Positions 53,309-61,579 of a stretch of 64,000 bases of DNA are shown piece after piece. The notes beneath the pieces are model-generated. The model was not told the DNA's origin and ran no database searches. It saw only the letters and a list, made by a program, of their open reading frames with translations. Each line of letters starts with the position of its first letter. Positions within the stretch are counted from its first letter, which is position 1. Both the position numbers and the translations under genes were made by a program. Origin of the DNA: HNR sp040400085 (GTDB lineage: Bacteria > Actinomycetota > Actinomycetes > Actinomycetales > Microbacteriaceae); contig JBBAQX010000022.1 in assembly GCA_040400085.1 (NCBI GenBank), forward strand, positions 6,578 to 70,577, read 5' to 3'.

Positions 53309-54747
53309 CTTTGCCCCGACGCTGACCGCATCGCGCTATAGGCATCCAAGGCTGCCGCCCGCGTCTCGCGAAGATCAACGATGGGGCCGGGGTAACCTGC
53401 GGTGCCCACCTCGGGAACCCAGCGTCGAACGTATTCGCCGTCTGGGTCGAACTTCTGCGCCTGAAGCTCCGGGTTGAACACGCGAAAGTACGGGGCGGCG
53501 TCCAGCCCGCTTCCCGCGACCCACTGCCAATTGCCCGGGTTGCTCGCCTCGTCCGCATCGACAAGGGTGTCCCAGAACCAGGACTCCCCCACCCGCCAAT
53601 CCACGAGCAGATTCTTGACCAGGAAACTGGCCACGATCATCCGCACGCGATTGTGCATGGTGCCGGTGTGCCAGAGTTCGCGCATGCCGGCATCGATAAT
53701 GGGGATGCCCGTGCGGCCGCGCCGCCACGCCTCCAGCAGCCCCGGGTCGGGTTCGCTCCACGGGAACGCGTCGAACTCCGGGCGCACATTGCGCGTGGTG
53801 AGCCCGGGGAAATGGAAGAGGATGCTGGCGTTGAATTCGCGCCATCCCACCTCGCTCAGGAAGCGGGCGGCGTTTGTGGCGAGCTGCGGGGAACCGGAGG
53901 TCGCGCGGGCCTGGCGGACGGCATCCCACACGTGAAACGGGCTGATCTCGCCGAAGCGCAGGTGCGGGCTGAGCTTGGAAGTCGCAGGCTCCGCGGGGTT
54001 GTCCCGGAGATGATAGTTGGCCAGGCCCTCGGTGATGAACTGGTGCAGAACTTCGTGCGCTCCCGCCTCGCCCGGCTGCCAGGAGGCGGTGAGCCCTCCC
54101 GACCAATCTGGTGAGGTGGGGAGCAGGTTCCAGCTGGCGAGGTCGTCGCTGTGCAGTGTTTGTGGCTGGGCTTGCTGCTGTGAAGTTGCTGGCCAGTTAG
54201 GTTCGGGCAGCGGATGCCGCGGCTCTGGCAGCGCAAGGCACGCGCGCCAATACGGCGTAAAGACGCGAAAGGGCGTCCCCTGCCCGGTCTGCACCGCCCA
54301 GGGCTCGTTGAGGTAGTTCGCGTGAAAGCTGAGCGCCTCCACCCCGGTTTCGCGCCCGGTTTCGCGCAGCGATGCCATGATCGTTGAGTCGGTCTGGCGC
54401 GCGTTCGTGTAGCGACGATTCCAATACACCGCGGTCGCGCCGGTCTCCTGCATAAGATCTGTGATCGTTCGGAACGGGTCGCCGCGCCGAAGCACCAGCT
54501 CTAAGCCGCGCTCGCGAAGGGATGCCCCGAGCCTGTCGAGGGAATGGTGCAGCCACCAGCGGGCGGCGGCTCCGAGGGGCCGCGCAGAGACGTCGAGATC
54601 GCCACCCTCCTCGAGGATATAGGCCACCGTGACGGAACCGCCTGATCCGGCTGCCTCAATCGCGGCGGAGAGTGCAGGGTTATCCGCGAGCCTGAGGTCA
54701 TTGCGGAGCCACACCAGGATATGCGGGGAGTTTTCTCGTTCAGACAT
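53305..54747 (-). CDS. phr: Deoxyribodipyrimidine (CPD) photolyase
   Basis: About 480 residues. Repairs UV-induced cyclobutane pyrimidine dimers using light, FADH- and an antenna pigment. N-terminal antenna domain starts HILVWLRNDLRLADNPAL. The FAD domain has TGIPIIDAGMRELWHTGTMHNRVRMIVASFLVKNLLVDWR, and ESWFWDTLVDADEASNPGNWQWVAGSG, the strongest signature. Start ATG 54747 overlaps the esterase stop by eight bases; an in-frame start 30 bases earlier is possible. The end lies in the hexamer repeat. Confidence 0.93.
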   Translation of the reverse strand: MSERENSPHILVWLRNDLRLADNPALSAAIEAAGSGGSVTVAYILEEGGDLDVSARPLGAAARWWLHHSLDRLGASLRERGLELVLRRGDPFRTITDLMQETGATAVYWNRRYTNARQTDSTIMASLRETGRETGVEALSFHANYLNEPWAVQTGQGTPFRVFTPYWRACLALPEPRHPLPEPNWPATSQQQAQPQTLHSDDLASWNLLPTSPDWSGGLTASWQPGEAGAHEVLHQFITEGLANYHLRDNPAEPATSKLSPHLRFGEISPFHVWDAVRQARATSGSPQLATNAARFLSEVGWREFNASILFHFPGLTTRNVRPEFDAFPWSEPDPGLLEAWRRGRTGIPIIDAGMRELWHTGTMHNRVRMIVASFLVKNLLVDWRVGESWFWDTLVDADEASNPGNWQWVAGSGLDAAPYFRVFNPELQAQKFDPDGEYVRRWVPEVGTAGYPGPIVDLRETRAAALDAYSAMRSASGQS

Positions 54748-55714
54748 TAGCTCTGGTCCAATCTTTCCCGTGCCCACTCTGACTTTCCCGTGCCCACTCG
54801 GAGATCAGGCGAATACCCTCCGCAAAGGCTGGATCCTTCGGCCTGTGCATGAACGCATGATCGGTGCCCGGCAGCACCCGATAGTCCACGACATTTCCGG
54901 CAGCGGCTAATTCTCGGGCAAATTGTTCCCCGGATGCCCGAATCGAGTCGTGGTCGGCATCGAGCATCAGAGCTGGTGGAAAAGCATAGAGCGGTCTGCC
55001 CCCTGGGAAGGCCGCCGGCTCGGATAACGCGGCCCGCGACCCCGCGTAATTCAGATTGTTCAGGTTCAGAAGTAAGGGCATATGGGCGAAGCGACGCAAC
55101 CCACGGATTCGGCGACGCAACTCGGGTGGCCTCGCGGGCATCCGTGCGTGAAAGAGGCCGTATGCGAAGAAGACGCCCGCGGGGAGCTTTTCGCTCTGCT
55201 CTGCGAGGCGCAACACCGCTCCTGCGGAGAGGCACGCCCCGGCGCTTGCGCCTCCGAGCAGCACTCGTTCATTTGTGTGGCGTTGTGCCGCTGTAACGAC
55301 AGCTGCGACGTCGTCTACCGGGACGGGATAGTGGACCGAGGGCTTCAGGTTGGGTCTGTTCGGAGCGAGTCGTTTCGGAGCGAGTCGTTTCGGAATGAGC
55401 CGTTTCGGCAGCGCACGAAAGCCGATGAACGTGGCCAGGCGATATCCCACGGTGATGACGGTGAACCCGTCGGCTGCCAGCGCAAGCGCGACCTCGTGCG
55501 ACTCAGCTTGGTCGAGCCCGCCGGAGTAGAAACCGCCGCCGTGAACCCACACGATTGTCGAGCCGGTTACCCGGTGGATGCTTGCCGGGGGCGAGTACCA
55601 CCGCGTCGGCACGGGACCGTGCGGACCGGGGATCTGCCGATCCTCGGTAACGACGCCGCGAGGGTTGTTGGGGTGAGGGTTCACGTTCCCTATGGTATCG
55701 GGCTGGCCTCGCAA
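54740..55714 (-). CDS. Alpha/beta hydrolase (HSL-type esterase)
   Basis: 324 residues. Oxyanion motif in VWVHGGGFYSGGLD, nucleophile serine in LLGGASAGACLS, acid in MLDADHDSIRASG and histidine in GTDHAFMHRP, so the triad is complete. HSL-type esterases cut short acyl esters. A KRLxP repeat (from a 15-bp tandem repeat) sits in the cap region, between FRALP and LKPS. Overlaps photolyase; the pair is probably one transcript. Confidence 0.88.
   Translation of the reverse strand: MRGQPDTIGNVNPHPNNPRGVVTEDRQIPGPHGPVPTRWYSPPASIHRVTGSTIVWVHGGGFYSGGLDQAESHEVALALAADGFTVITVGYRLATFIGFRALPKRLIPKRLAPKRLAPNRPNLKPSVHYPVPVDDVAAVVTAAQRHTNERVLLGGASAGACLSAGAVLRLAEQSEKLPAGVFFAYGLFHARMPARPPELRRRIRGLRRFAHMPLLLNLNNLNYAGSRAALSEPAAFPGGRPLYAFPPALMLDADHDSIRASGEQFARELAAAGNVVDYRVLPGTDHAFMHRPKDPAFAEGIRLISEWARESQSGHGKDWTRANV
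55361..55405. repeat. 15-bp in-frame tandem repeat in the esterase gene
   Basis: CGGAGCGAGTCGTTT occurs twice (55361-55375, 55376-55390) followed by CGGAATGAGCCGTTT (55391-55405). Read on the minus strand, it encodes KRLxP units. Confidence 0.85.
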
Positions 55715-55791
55715 CGGGAGAGAACATCAGAAACTGGCATCGAAGGGCTGCCTGTCTCCGCTTTCCCGCTGACAGAAGCTGAACGCACGAA

Positions 55792-55855
55792 AGAGGTAGG
55801 CATGACCTGCAGACGGAGAATCTCCGACGTTTATCTGCGGGTCATGCCTACCTCT
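55792..55855. repeat. Long imperfect hairpin with nested stem
   Basis: AGAGGTAGGCATGACC (55792-55807) is the exact inverse of GGTCATGCCTACCTCT (55840-55855). GCAGA/TCTGC extends the stem inward, and CGGAGA-A-TCTCCG forms a second hairpin inside. It lies between the giant surface-protein gene and the esterase gene, both on the minus strand. Confidence 0.85.
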
Positions 55856-55874
55856 AATTGCACTGGACCTATTT

Positions 55875-55912
55875 CTCCAGTCTCCTCACAAAATCTGGTG
55901 AGGAGACTGGAG
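55875..55912 (-). terminator. Strong hairpin after the giant DUF11 gene
   Basis: CTCCAGTCTCCTCAC (55875-55889) pairs with GTGAGGAGACTGGAG (55898-55912), a 15-bp perfect stem with an eight-base loop. It starts seven bases after the stop of the giant gene. No long U-run follows, so termination is likely but not certain. Confidence 0.7.
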
Positions 55913-55918
55913 AACTCG

Positions 55919-58900
55919 TTAGGCGATCGTCTTGCGCTTGCGGCGAGCGATGACCAGGCTTGCTCCCAGCAGGGCCAGCAGTCCGCCAGCTGCGATCCAA
56001 GCTTGCGTGTCCGCTCCGGTCAAGGCCAACGGCGTGCCGCTGATCTTGGTTATATCCTGCGCGACACAGTCGGTGTCAGACAAGCAGCCCTGTTTGGTCG
56101 TGACGGTGGCATTGTTCACAACTGAACCGCTTGCCCCCGCATTCACGGTGACAGAGACCTTGACGGTCTTGACACCGCCAACAGCGATATCGCCAAGAGA
56201 CCAGGTCACTGTACGCGCCTGAGCATCATACGAACCGTTATCCGACGATGACACATAGGTCACGTTGTCGGGGAGCGTGTCCGTCACCACAACATCCTCA
56301 GCAGCTGCATCGGACTTGTTCGTCACTGTGACGTCGTAGGTCGATGAGTCGCCGGGCTTTACCGTTTCCTTGTTGTCGTCCTTGACGATCACAAGGTGTG
56401 GAACAGCATCAATATCGGTCGTAGTGCATACCTCGTCCGTGTTGCAGCCCCCAGGGATGTCAAGGATTGCCGTGTTGATGACACGATCGCCGGGCTTCAG
56501 CGAGACAGATGCTTTCACCGTCACCGTAACAGTAACGGTCGCCCCGGGGAGGAGCTCAGCAACTGTCCATGTGACGGTTGAACCGTCAGCACTTAGCTTG
56601 CCTCCATCTGAAGCAGCCACAAATGTTGCGTTTTCAGGAAGCTTGTCCGTCACGATGGCGTCAGTGACCGTCTGGGTTGACGAGTTGTTGCCAACCGTAA
56701 TGTCGTAGGTGGTCTCCTGCCCAGGCGTGACAACATTCTGGTTGTTATCCTTCAGAATCCATACGTCAGACGGGGTCCGGTCGATATCTGTTGCTTCGCA
56801 CTCGTTTACCTCGGTTGCTGGGTTGTTCACACAGCGTCCATCGGTCGTAATTGACGCAGTGTTCACAATGAGCGTCTCGGCGGGAAGACCAAGGTGCACC
56901 TTCACCGTGACGATAATCTGTTTTGACTCTCCGGCAGCCAGAGTTCCCAGCTCCCATTCAAACGTGGACTCATCGTCTACCGCTTGAACTCCACGAATGG
57001 ACGAGCTCACGAAATCAACGTTGGACGGCAACGTATCGCGAACGATCACGTTAGGGGCGTCAACATCTGAGTTGTTGGTTGCGGTCAGAACATAGTTGAG
57101 TGTTTCACCCGGACGAACGATCTCTCGCCCGTCATCCTTTGTGATTGACACAGACGGAATATGGTTGATATCAATCGACTCGCACTCGTTCTGTGGCGTT
57201 GCCGGATCGTCAACACAGACATCCTCGGTCGTTACCCGCGCAGGGTTCACGATGGAGTCGTTGATAACCGCTGTTGCAGAAACTGTCGCAACAATCTGGA
57301 CGATGCGCTGGGCACCGGCATCCAACGAGCCAAGGTTCCATGTCACAGTCCGCGTTGCGGCATCGTAGGTTCCGCCATCGGTTGCTGACACAAACGTCAG
57401 GTTCGCAGGTAGAACATCCGTCACAACAACGTCAGCCGCGGCAACATCTGCCTTGTTCGTCACGGTCAGGTCGTAGGTCGATTCTTCTCCTGGAAGCACA
57501 ACCGTCTTGTGGTCATCCTTCACAATAGAGATATCAGGCGTCCTGGTGATATCAGTCGTCTCGCAACCCACGGGGTCATCACAGCCCTGATCGGTTGTCA
57601 CCCGGGCGGCGTTCTCAATCTGGGTTCCTGGAGGAGTCGATGTTTTGATCGCCGCGATTACCTGGATGGTGCGTGTTTCCAAGGCCGCAAAGGTGCCTAG
57701 GTTCCAGGTGACCGTGTTCGTCGCAGCATCGTAGGTGCCACCATCGGTTGCACTCACAAAATCCAGCTCCGCAGGAAGCACATCGGTCACAACCACACCG
57801 GTAGACTCTGCACGGGTTGACGAGTTCGTCACCGTCAGGTCGTAGGTGAGTTCTTCGCCCGGCTGGGCGACGTTCCTGTTGTCATCCTTCACAATATTGA
57901 TACCCGCAAACACGAGGCCAGCGTCAAGGTTCAGGTTCACGTTGGAGCCTGCACCGTTAGTCACCGGGTCAGTAATCGTAACGGTCCGTGTAGGGACGCC
58001 GATACCGGTGGCGGATGAGTTAATGCTCTCGTCCGTTCCAACGCCAGGCGTAGTCAGGTCGTACTGTCCGGGAATATCGGTGAACGAGACGCTCCATTCT
58101 CCGAGCGGCACGGCGAAGCTGTAGAAGCCGTTCGCATCAGTTGTTGTCGTAATGGCGTTGCCATCAGTGTCAAGCACGGGGCTGCCGGATGCGTCAAGCA
58201 GGTTAACCGTGATCCCAGCGATTCCGGGTTCACCGCTATCCTGGAGTCCGTTACGGTCGGTATCTTGCCAGACTCGGTCACCGATCTGACCAGCTGCGCG
58301 CCTCACGGAAACGAGCGGTGCTTCAGCTGCTGGCAATGATACGGGTGCACCTGCAGCCTCAACACGGAACGTGTGCCAGGCAACGTTGTTGTTCGCGACT
58401 GCGGCTGGGTCTGTGAAGGCAAGATCCGTCAGCCCGGTGAGCTTTGGAGCTTGCATGCGGAACTCGACCAACGTGGGTGTGTCACTTGGTGCGACCGAGG
58501 CCAGGTTAATCTTGAGCGCACGCACCGTGGTGGCATCCGCGGGGATGGTCGCGGTCCAGTTATCGTCACAGCCACTAGGGTTCACCTGTCCAGCGGTGCC
58601 GCCAAACAATTCAGGGCGGCACGGGTTAGCACTTGTTGAGTACTCAACAGTTGCGCCGACGGGAAGAGACGTCATGCTGTCAAACAGCGGGCGCCATTCG
58701 GTCCCACGGTCTTCGCCAGCAAGCGACTGACCGATAGCGGTGTCACCGACATACGGAAGCACGTCATACACAACGAGATCTGCGAGCGGCAATGTGTTGC
58801 TGTTGGTGATCAACAGGCGGTAATCAACCTGAGAATCGGAACCGTCATAGGTCGCGTTGGTGAGGCCGTTTGTTGTCCAATCAGCATCAAGAGCACCCCT

Positions 58901-61270
58901 CACCTGCTTTTCGATGGTGGCACCAGATGATGCGACTACCGTCCAACCGACACTCGCCTGACCAACAACTTCGGTCGTGTTGCCGTTACCGTTCAGGTCC
59001 CACTTGTCGGTGGGAACGCCAGGCCCTGTCGGGGTGGTAATTGTGCTGTCTTCGTCAAAGAGAACGGCGATCTGAGCGTCGTCCGCGCTGTGAGGGCCGG
59101 ATGCCGCAGCAAGTGTCACCCGCGTATCAAATCTCACCGTCGGCGACGGGTCACCCGTGCTGAGCGCTGTTCCGGCCGGCCAGTTCCAGGTCAGGATGGT
59201 GCGGTCTTGACCGTTTATGACCATCGTTGATTGTGTGAGGGTAGGTTCACCAATGCCGCCAACGTTACTCCATACGGCAGACCCATCGATGTATTCCAAC
59301 CCGAGAGGCAAAACATCCACAAGCTTAGGACGCATCGGAACCGTAGCATTTGGCCCGTTTGAAAGCGTTACTCGCCATGATGCTGTGCCGCCGGGCTTCA
59401 GCGCGTTTACTGCCCCCACCGCGGTCTTGGTGACCTGCGGATCAACCGTCGCAGCAAAGTAGGTATGCTGAGCGCTGATCGGCAGTGCCATATTGGCAAC
59501 ACCGACGGGAGGTGTCGCACCTGCCGCAAATTCGTTCCCATAGAACGGGCGGTAAGTGTTGGTCTGGGCAAGGGCCCCCGAATCAGCAAAATCCTGAGTG
59601 CTTGTACCCGAGATCGACATCATGCTTGCTGACGCGGCCAATGGCGGGGTGTAACCAATGTAAGTGTGGGTTACGATTCGAATATCTGTCACGATCTCTG
59701 AATCAGGAATCCCTAACGCAATGTTGCCGACTACGCTGGTTGATGTTTGATGTACATTGAAAATCCTCTGTGAAGTAAGTGCAGCACCTGCCGGGCGCGT
59801 CCATGTGTGCATGCGCGACGTTGTTCCATCCCATGTCACAAGTTCAATCTGCTGAGGCGAAACGCGATAATCAGAGCTAGATATCGTCTGAACGTTATAC
59901 GCAGGGTTCGTGCACTGGTCTGCCGGAATAGACCAAACGCCGGGATAGGAGGTTTCAAGCGGATCCGAAGAAGGCATAGCGGGGGAAACAGCTGTCCCTC
60001 CGACGACGCAGGGTATACGATCGATCATCACACTCGGGCGAATTCGGCTTGGATCATCCGGTGAGCCTGCACCCGTATACCAAGCTGACAGAATCTGCCA
60101 CGTCTTATTCTTACTCGTTGTATTTGTGTTAGAGATGCTTGGGCCATTAGTAACCGCACCTTTGTACCTAAGAAAACTGTCGCCTGTTGGCGAAACTGGC
60201 GGTCCAATAAAGTTGTGCTCCTGCGAGCCGTCTGCCTCGAGCGGGGTTCCATCGATTCCGACAGCAGTTGCGTGTACGCGGTTAAAGATCTGGTTAGTCA
60301 GCTGAGGGTCCTGCGGTGCAGGAACAAAAGTAGCACCCGGGTAGATAACGGTAGCCTCATAAAACTCCGTCGGGGTCGCGCACGTGTTACGGGACGGTGC
60401 CGGGTTAGTCGGCCACGTAATCGTTTCGGAACCCGCGTCATACACGCCGCCACCGGTAGCAGAAACAAACTGTGTGCCGGTTGGCAGGGTATCCACAATG
60501 GTGAGGTCTCGGTAATCGAGGGCGCCAAGCTGCGGCGAAGTTGGGTTGCACGCATAGATCTTGTACGTAACGGGCTCATCCGCGAGAACCAGCGATGAGT
60601 TCGCTGGAACAATCGTCTGTTTACTGACCGTCAGCGCGGCAGCAGCCGTAGTCGTGATCGGAACGGGAATCGAAGCCGACGTCGACAACGGGGTTCCGGT
60701 CGGGTTCGAACCGTCAACGTAGGTCAGATCGATGGTACCGGGGAAAATGGTTCCCGGTAATGTGGTGTAACTCGGAACAGTCCAACTGATGTTGACCTCG
60801 CCCGTAGTTCCTGGTTTCAGATCGTTCAAGACGAAAGTGAGGGGATCCGTTCCCCCGGAAGACGCGACATCGGCGTTTCCTTGAAAGATCGGGTTGCCGG
60901 AAGCCAACACCGGTTGCGCATTAATGTCGACACCCTGCGGGCGCGGCATGGTGAAGGTCGGCGCTACACAGTTGTCGACCGTCAGGTTCGAACATTCATA
61001 AGTGACACGATAGGCAAGCTGAGCGCCCGACGATACCGTCGTCGTGACAGCGCTGATCTGCGTCGTCATCTTGGGCGTTGCCGCCTGAGCAGGCAGCGCC
61101 ACAGAGCCAAGAAGCAGAGCGCCGATAGCGGCTGCCGCGGCTATCGCTTTGATCTGAACCGGGCGACGGCTCACGCTAGCGCGAGTCGCTGGCTGTGTTC
61201 GATTGGCTCGTTGGCCCGACCCAGCCGACGAATGTCGGCCCTTCGACAGCGCTGAAAGCACGTTCCTCAT
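55919..61270 (-). CDS. Giant DUF11/SdrD_B-repeat surface protein
   Basis: 1783 residues. Long signal peptide (IKAIAAAAAIGALLLGSVALPAQA). Residues of about 65-1000 hold several DUF11-like beta domains (for example ALTVSKQTIVP and QVTKTAVGAVNALKPGG). A SdrD_B domain lies near 1000-1115 (IGDRVWQDTDRNGLQDSGE). Five DUF11 repeats of about 125 residues follow, most starting IVKDD and each ending with a cysteine pair. The end is LALTGAD, a helix and RRKRK, a wall-sorting signal. Good ribosome site GAGGGG. Predicted adhesin or stalk protein; next gene upstream is the tethered sigma factor. Confidence 0.88.
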   Translation of the reverse strand: MRNVLSALSKGRHSSAGSGQRANRTQPATRASVSRRPVQIKAIAAAAAIGALLLGSVALPAQAATPKMTTQISAVTTTVSSGAQLAYRVTYECSNLTVDNCVAPTFTMPRPQGVDINAQPVLASGNPIFQGNADVASSGGTDPLTFVLNDLKPGTTGEVNISWTVPSYTTLPGTIFPGTIDLTYVDGSNPTGTPLSTSASIPVPITTTAAAALTVSKQTIVPANSSLVLADEPVTYKIYACNPTSPQLGALDYRDLTIVDTLPTGTQFVSATGGGVYDAGSETITWPTNPAPSRNTCATPTEFYEATVIYPGATFVPAPQDPQLTNQIFNRVHATAVGIDGTPLEADGSQEHNFIGPPVSPTGDSFLRYKGAVTNGPSISNTNTTSKNKTWQILSAWYTGAGSPDDPSRIRPSVMIDRIPCVVGGTAVSPAMPSSDPLETSYPGVWSIPADQCTNPAYNVQTISSSDYRVSPQQIELVTWDGTTSRMHTWTRPAGAALTSQRIFNVHQTSTSVVGNIALGIPDSEIVTDIRIVTHTYIGYTPPLAASASMMSISGTSTQDFADSGALAQTNTYRPFYGNEFAAGATPPVGVANMALPISAQHTYFAATVDPQVTKTAVGAVNALKPGGTASWRVTLSNGPNATVPMRPKLVDVLPLGLEYIDGSAVWSNVGGIGEPTLTQSTMVINGQDRTILTWNWPAGTALSTGDPSPTVRFDTRVTLAAASGPHSADDAQIAVLFDEDSTITTPTGPGVPTDKWDLNGNGNTTEVVGQASVGWTVVASSGATIEKQVRGALDADWTTNGLTNATYDGSDSQVDYRLLITNSNTLPLADLVVYDVLPYVGDTAIGQSLAGEDRGTEWRPLFDSMTSLPVGATVEYSTSANPCRPELFGGTAGQVNPSGCDDNWTATIPADATTVRALKINLASVAPSDTPTLVEFRMQAPKLTGLTDLAFTDPAAVANNNVAWHTFRVEAAGAPVSLPAAEAPLVSVRRAAGQIGDRVWQDTDRNGLQDSGEPGIAGITVNLLDASGSPVLDTDGNAITTTTDANGFYSFAVPLGEWSVSFTDIPGQYDLTTPGVGTDESINSSATGIGVPTRTVTITDPVTNGAGSNVNLNLDAGLVFAGINIVKDDNRNVAQPGEELTYDLTVTNSSTRAESTGVVVTDVLPAELDFVSATDGGTYDAATNTVTWNLGTFAALETRTIQVIAAIKTSTPPGTQIENAARVTTDQGCDDPVGCETTDITRTPDISIVKDDHKTVVLPGEESTYDLTVTNKADVAAADVVVTDVLPANLTFVSATDGGTYDAATRTVTWNLGSLDAGAQRIVQIVATVSATAVINDSIVNPARVTTEDVCVDDPATPQNECESIDINHIPSVSITKDDGREIVRPGETLNYVLTATNNSDVDAPNVIVRDTLPSNVDFVSSSIRGVQAVDDESTFEWELGTLAAGESKQIIVTVKVHLGLPAETLIVNTASITTDGRCVNNPATEVNECEATDIDRTPSDVWILKDNNQNVVTPGQETTYDITVGNNSSTQTVTDAIVTDKLPENATFVAASDGGKLSADGSTVTWTVAELLPGATVTVTVTVKASVSLKPGDRVINTAILDIPGGCNTDEVCTTTDIDAVPHLVIVKDDNKETVKPGDSSTYDVTVTNKSDAAAEDVVVTDTLPDNVTYVSSSDNGSYDAQARTVTWSLGDIAVGGVKTVKVSVTVNAGASGSVVNNATVTTKQGCLSDTDCVAQDITKISGTPLALTGADTQAWIAAGGLLALLGASLVIARRKRKTIA

Positions 61271-61579
61271 TATCTAAATCCCCTCAATAAATCAATTTAA
61301 TACTGATCAAACACAGCTATCAGGCTACGTTCAATGGTAACGCCGCTGGCGCCTTTTTGCACGAAACTTTTTGCTCGCCCATGTTAGGAAATCAACATTT
61401 TTCTCCCAAGAGAAAGAACGGTAGTTACCGAATCGACTTGATCCCCCATTAATAAAGATGAGGTTCTTCGGCATTATTACCGATTCCAGAATCTAATTCA
61501 CAACTATTTAATCCGAACCAAGAAAAACGAAAAGAAAAGGCTCTTCACGTGGCAAAAATCCACTCGGACTAGCTGAAAC
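61271..61579. other. Intergenic region before the giant surface gene
   Basis: 309 bases, AT-rich relative to its neighbours. It should hold the promoter of the giant gene, whose ATG at 61270 is preceded by TGAGGGG. TTTCTC-CCAA-GAGAAA near 61399 is a weak hairpin. TATTAA occurs about 40 bases before the ATG as a possible -10, but I could not fix a -35. It carries no SigK-type promoter. Confidence 0.4.

Noticed and set aside
53238..53564. Frame with a Lys-Ala repeat tail overlapping the end of photolyase
   Set aside because: The photolyase frame ends normally after SASGQS, and the Lys-Ala tail is only another reading of the CCTTAG tract.
55082..56125. Long open frame of 347 codons on the plus strand
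   Set aside because: It is antisense to the esterase and the end of the giant gene, spans two strong hairpins, and has a composition unlike a folded protein.
61340..61360. CGCC-GCT-GGCG followed by TTTTT as a plus-strand terminator
   Set aside because: There is no plus-strand gene to terminate; the stem is only four pairs.
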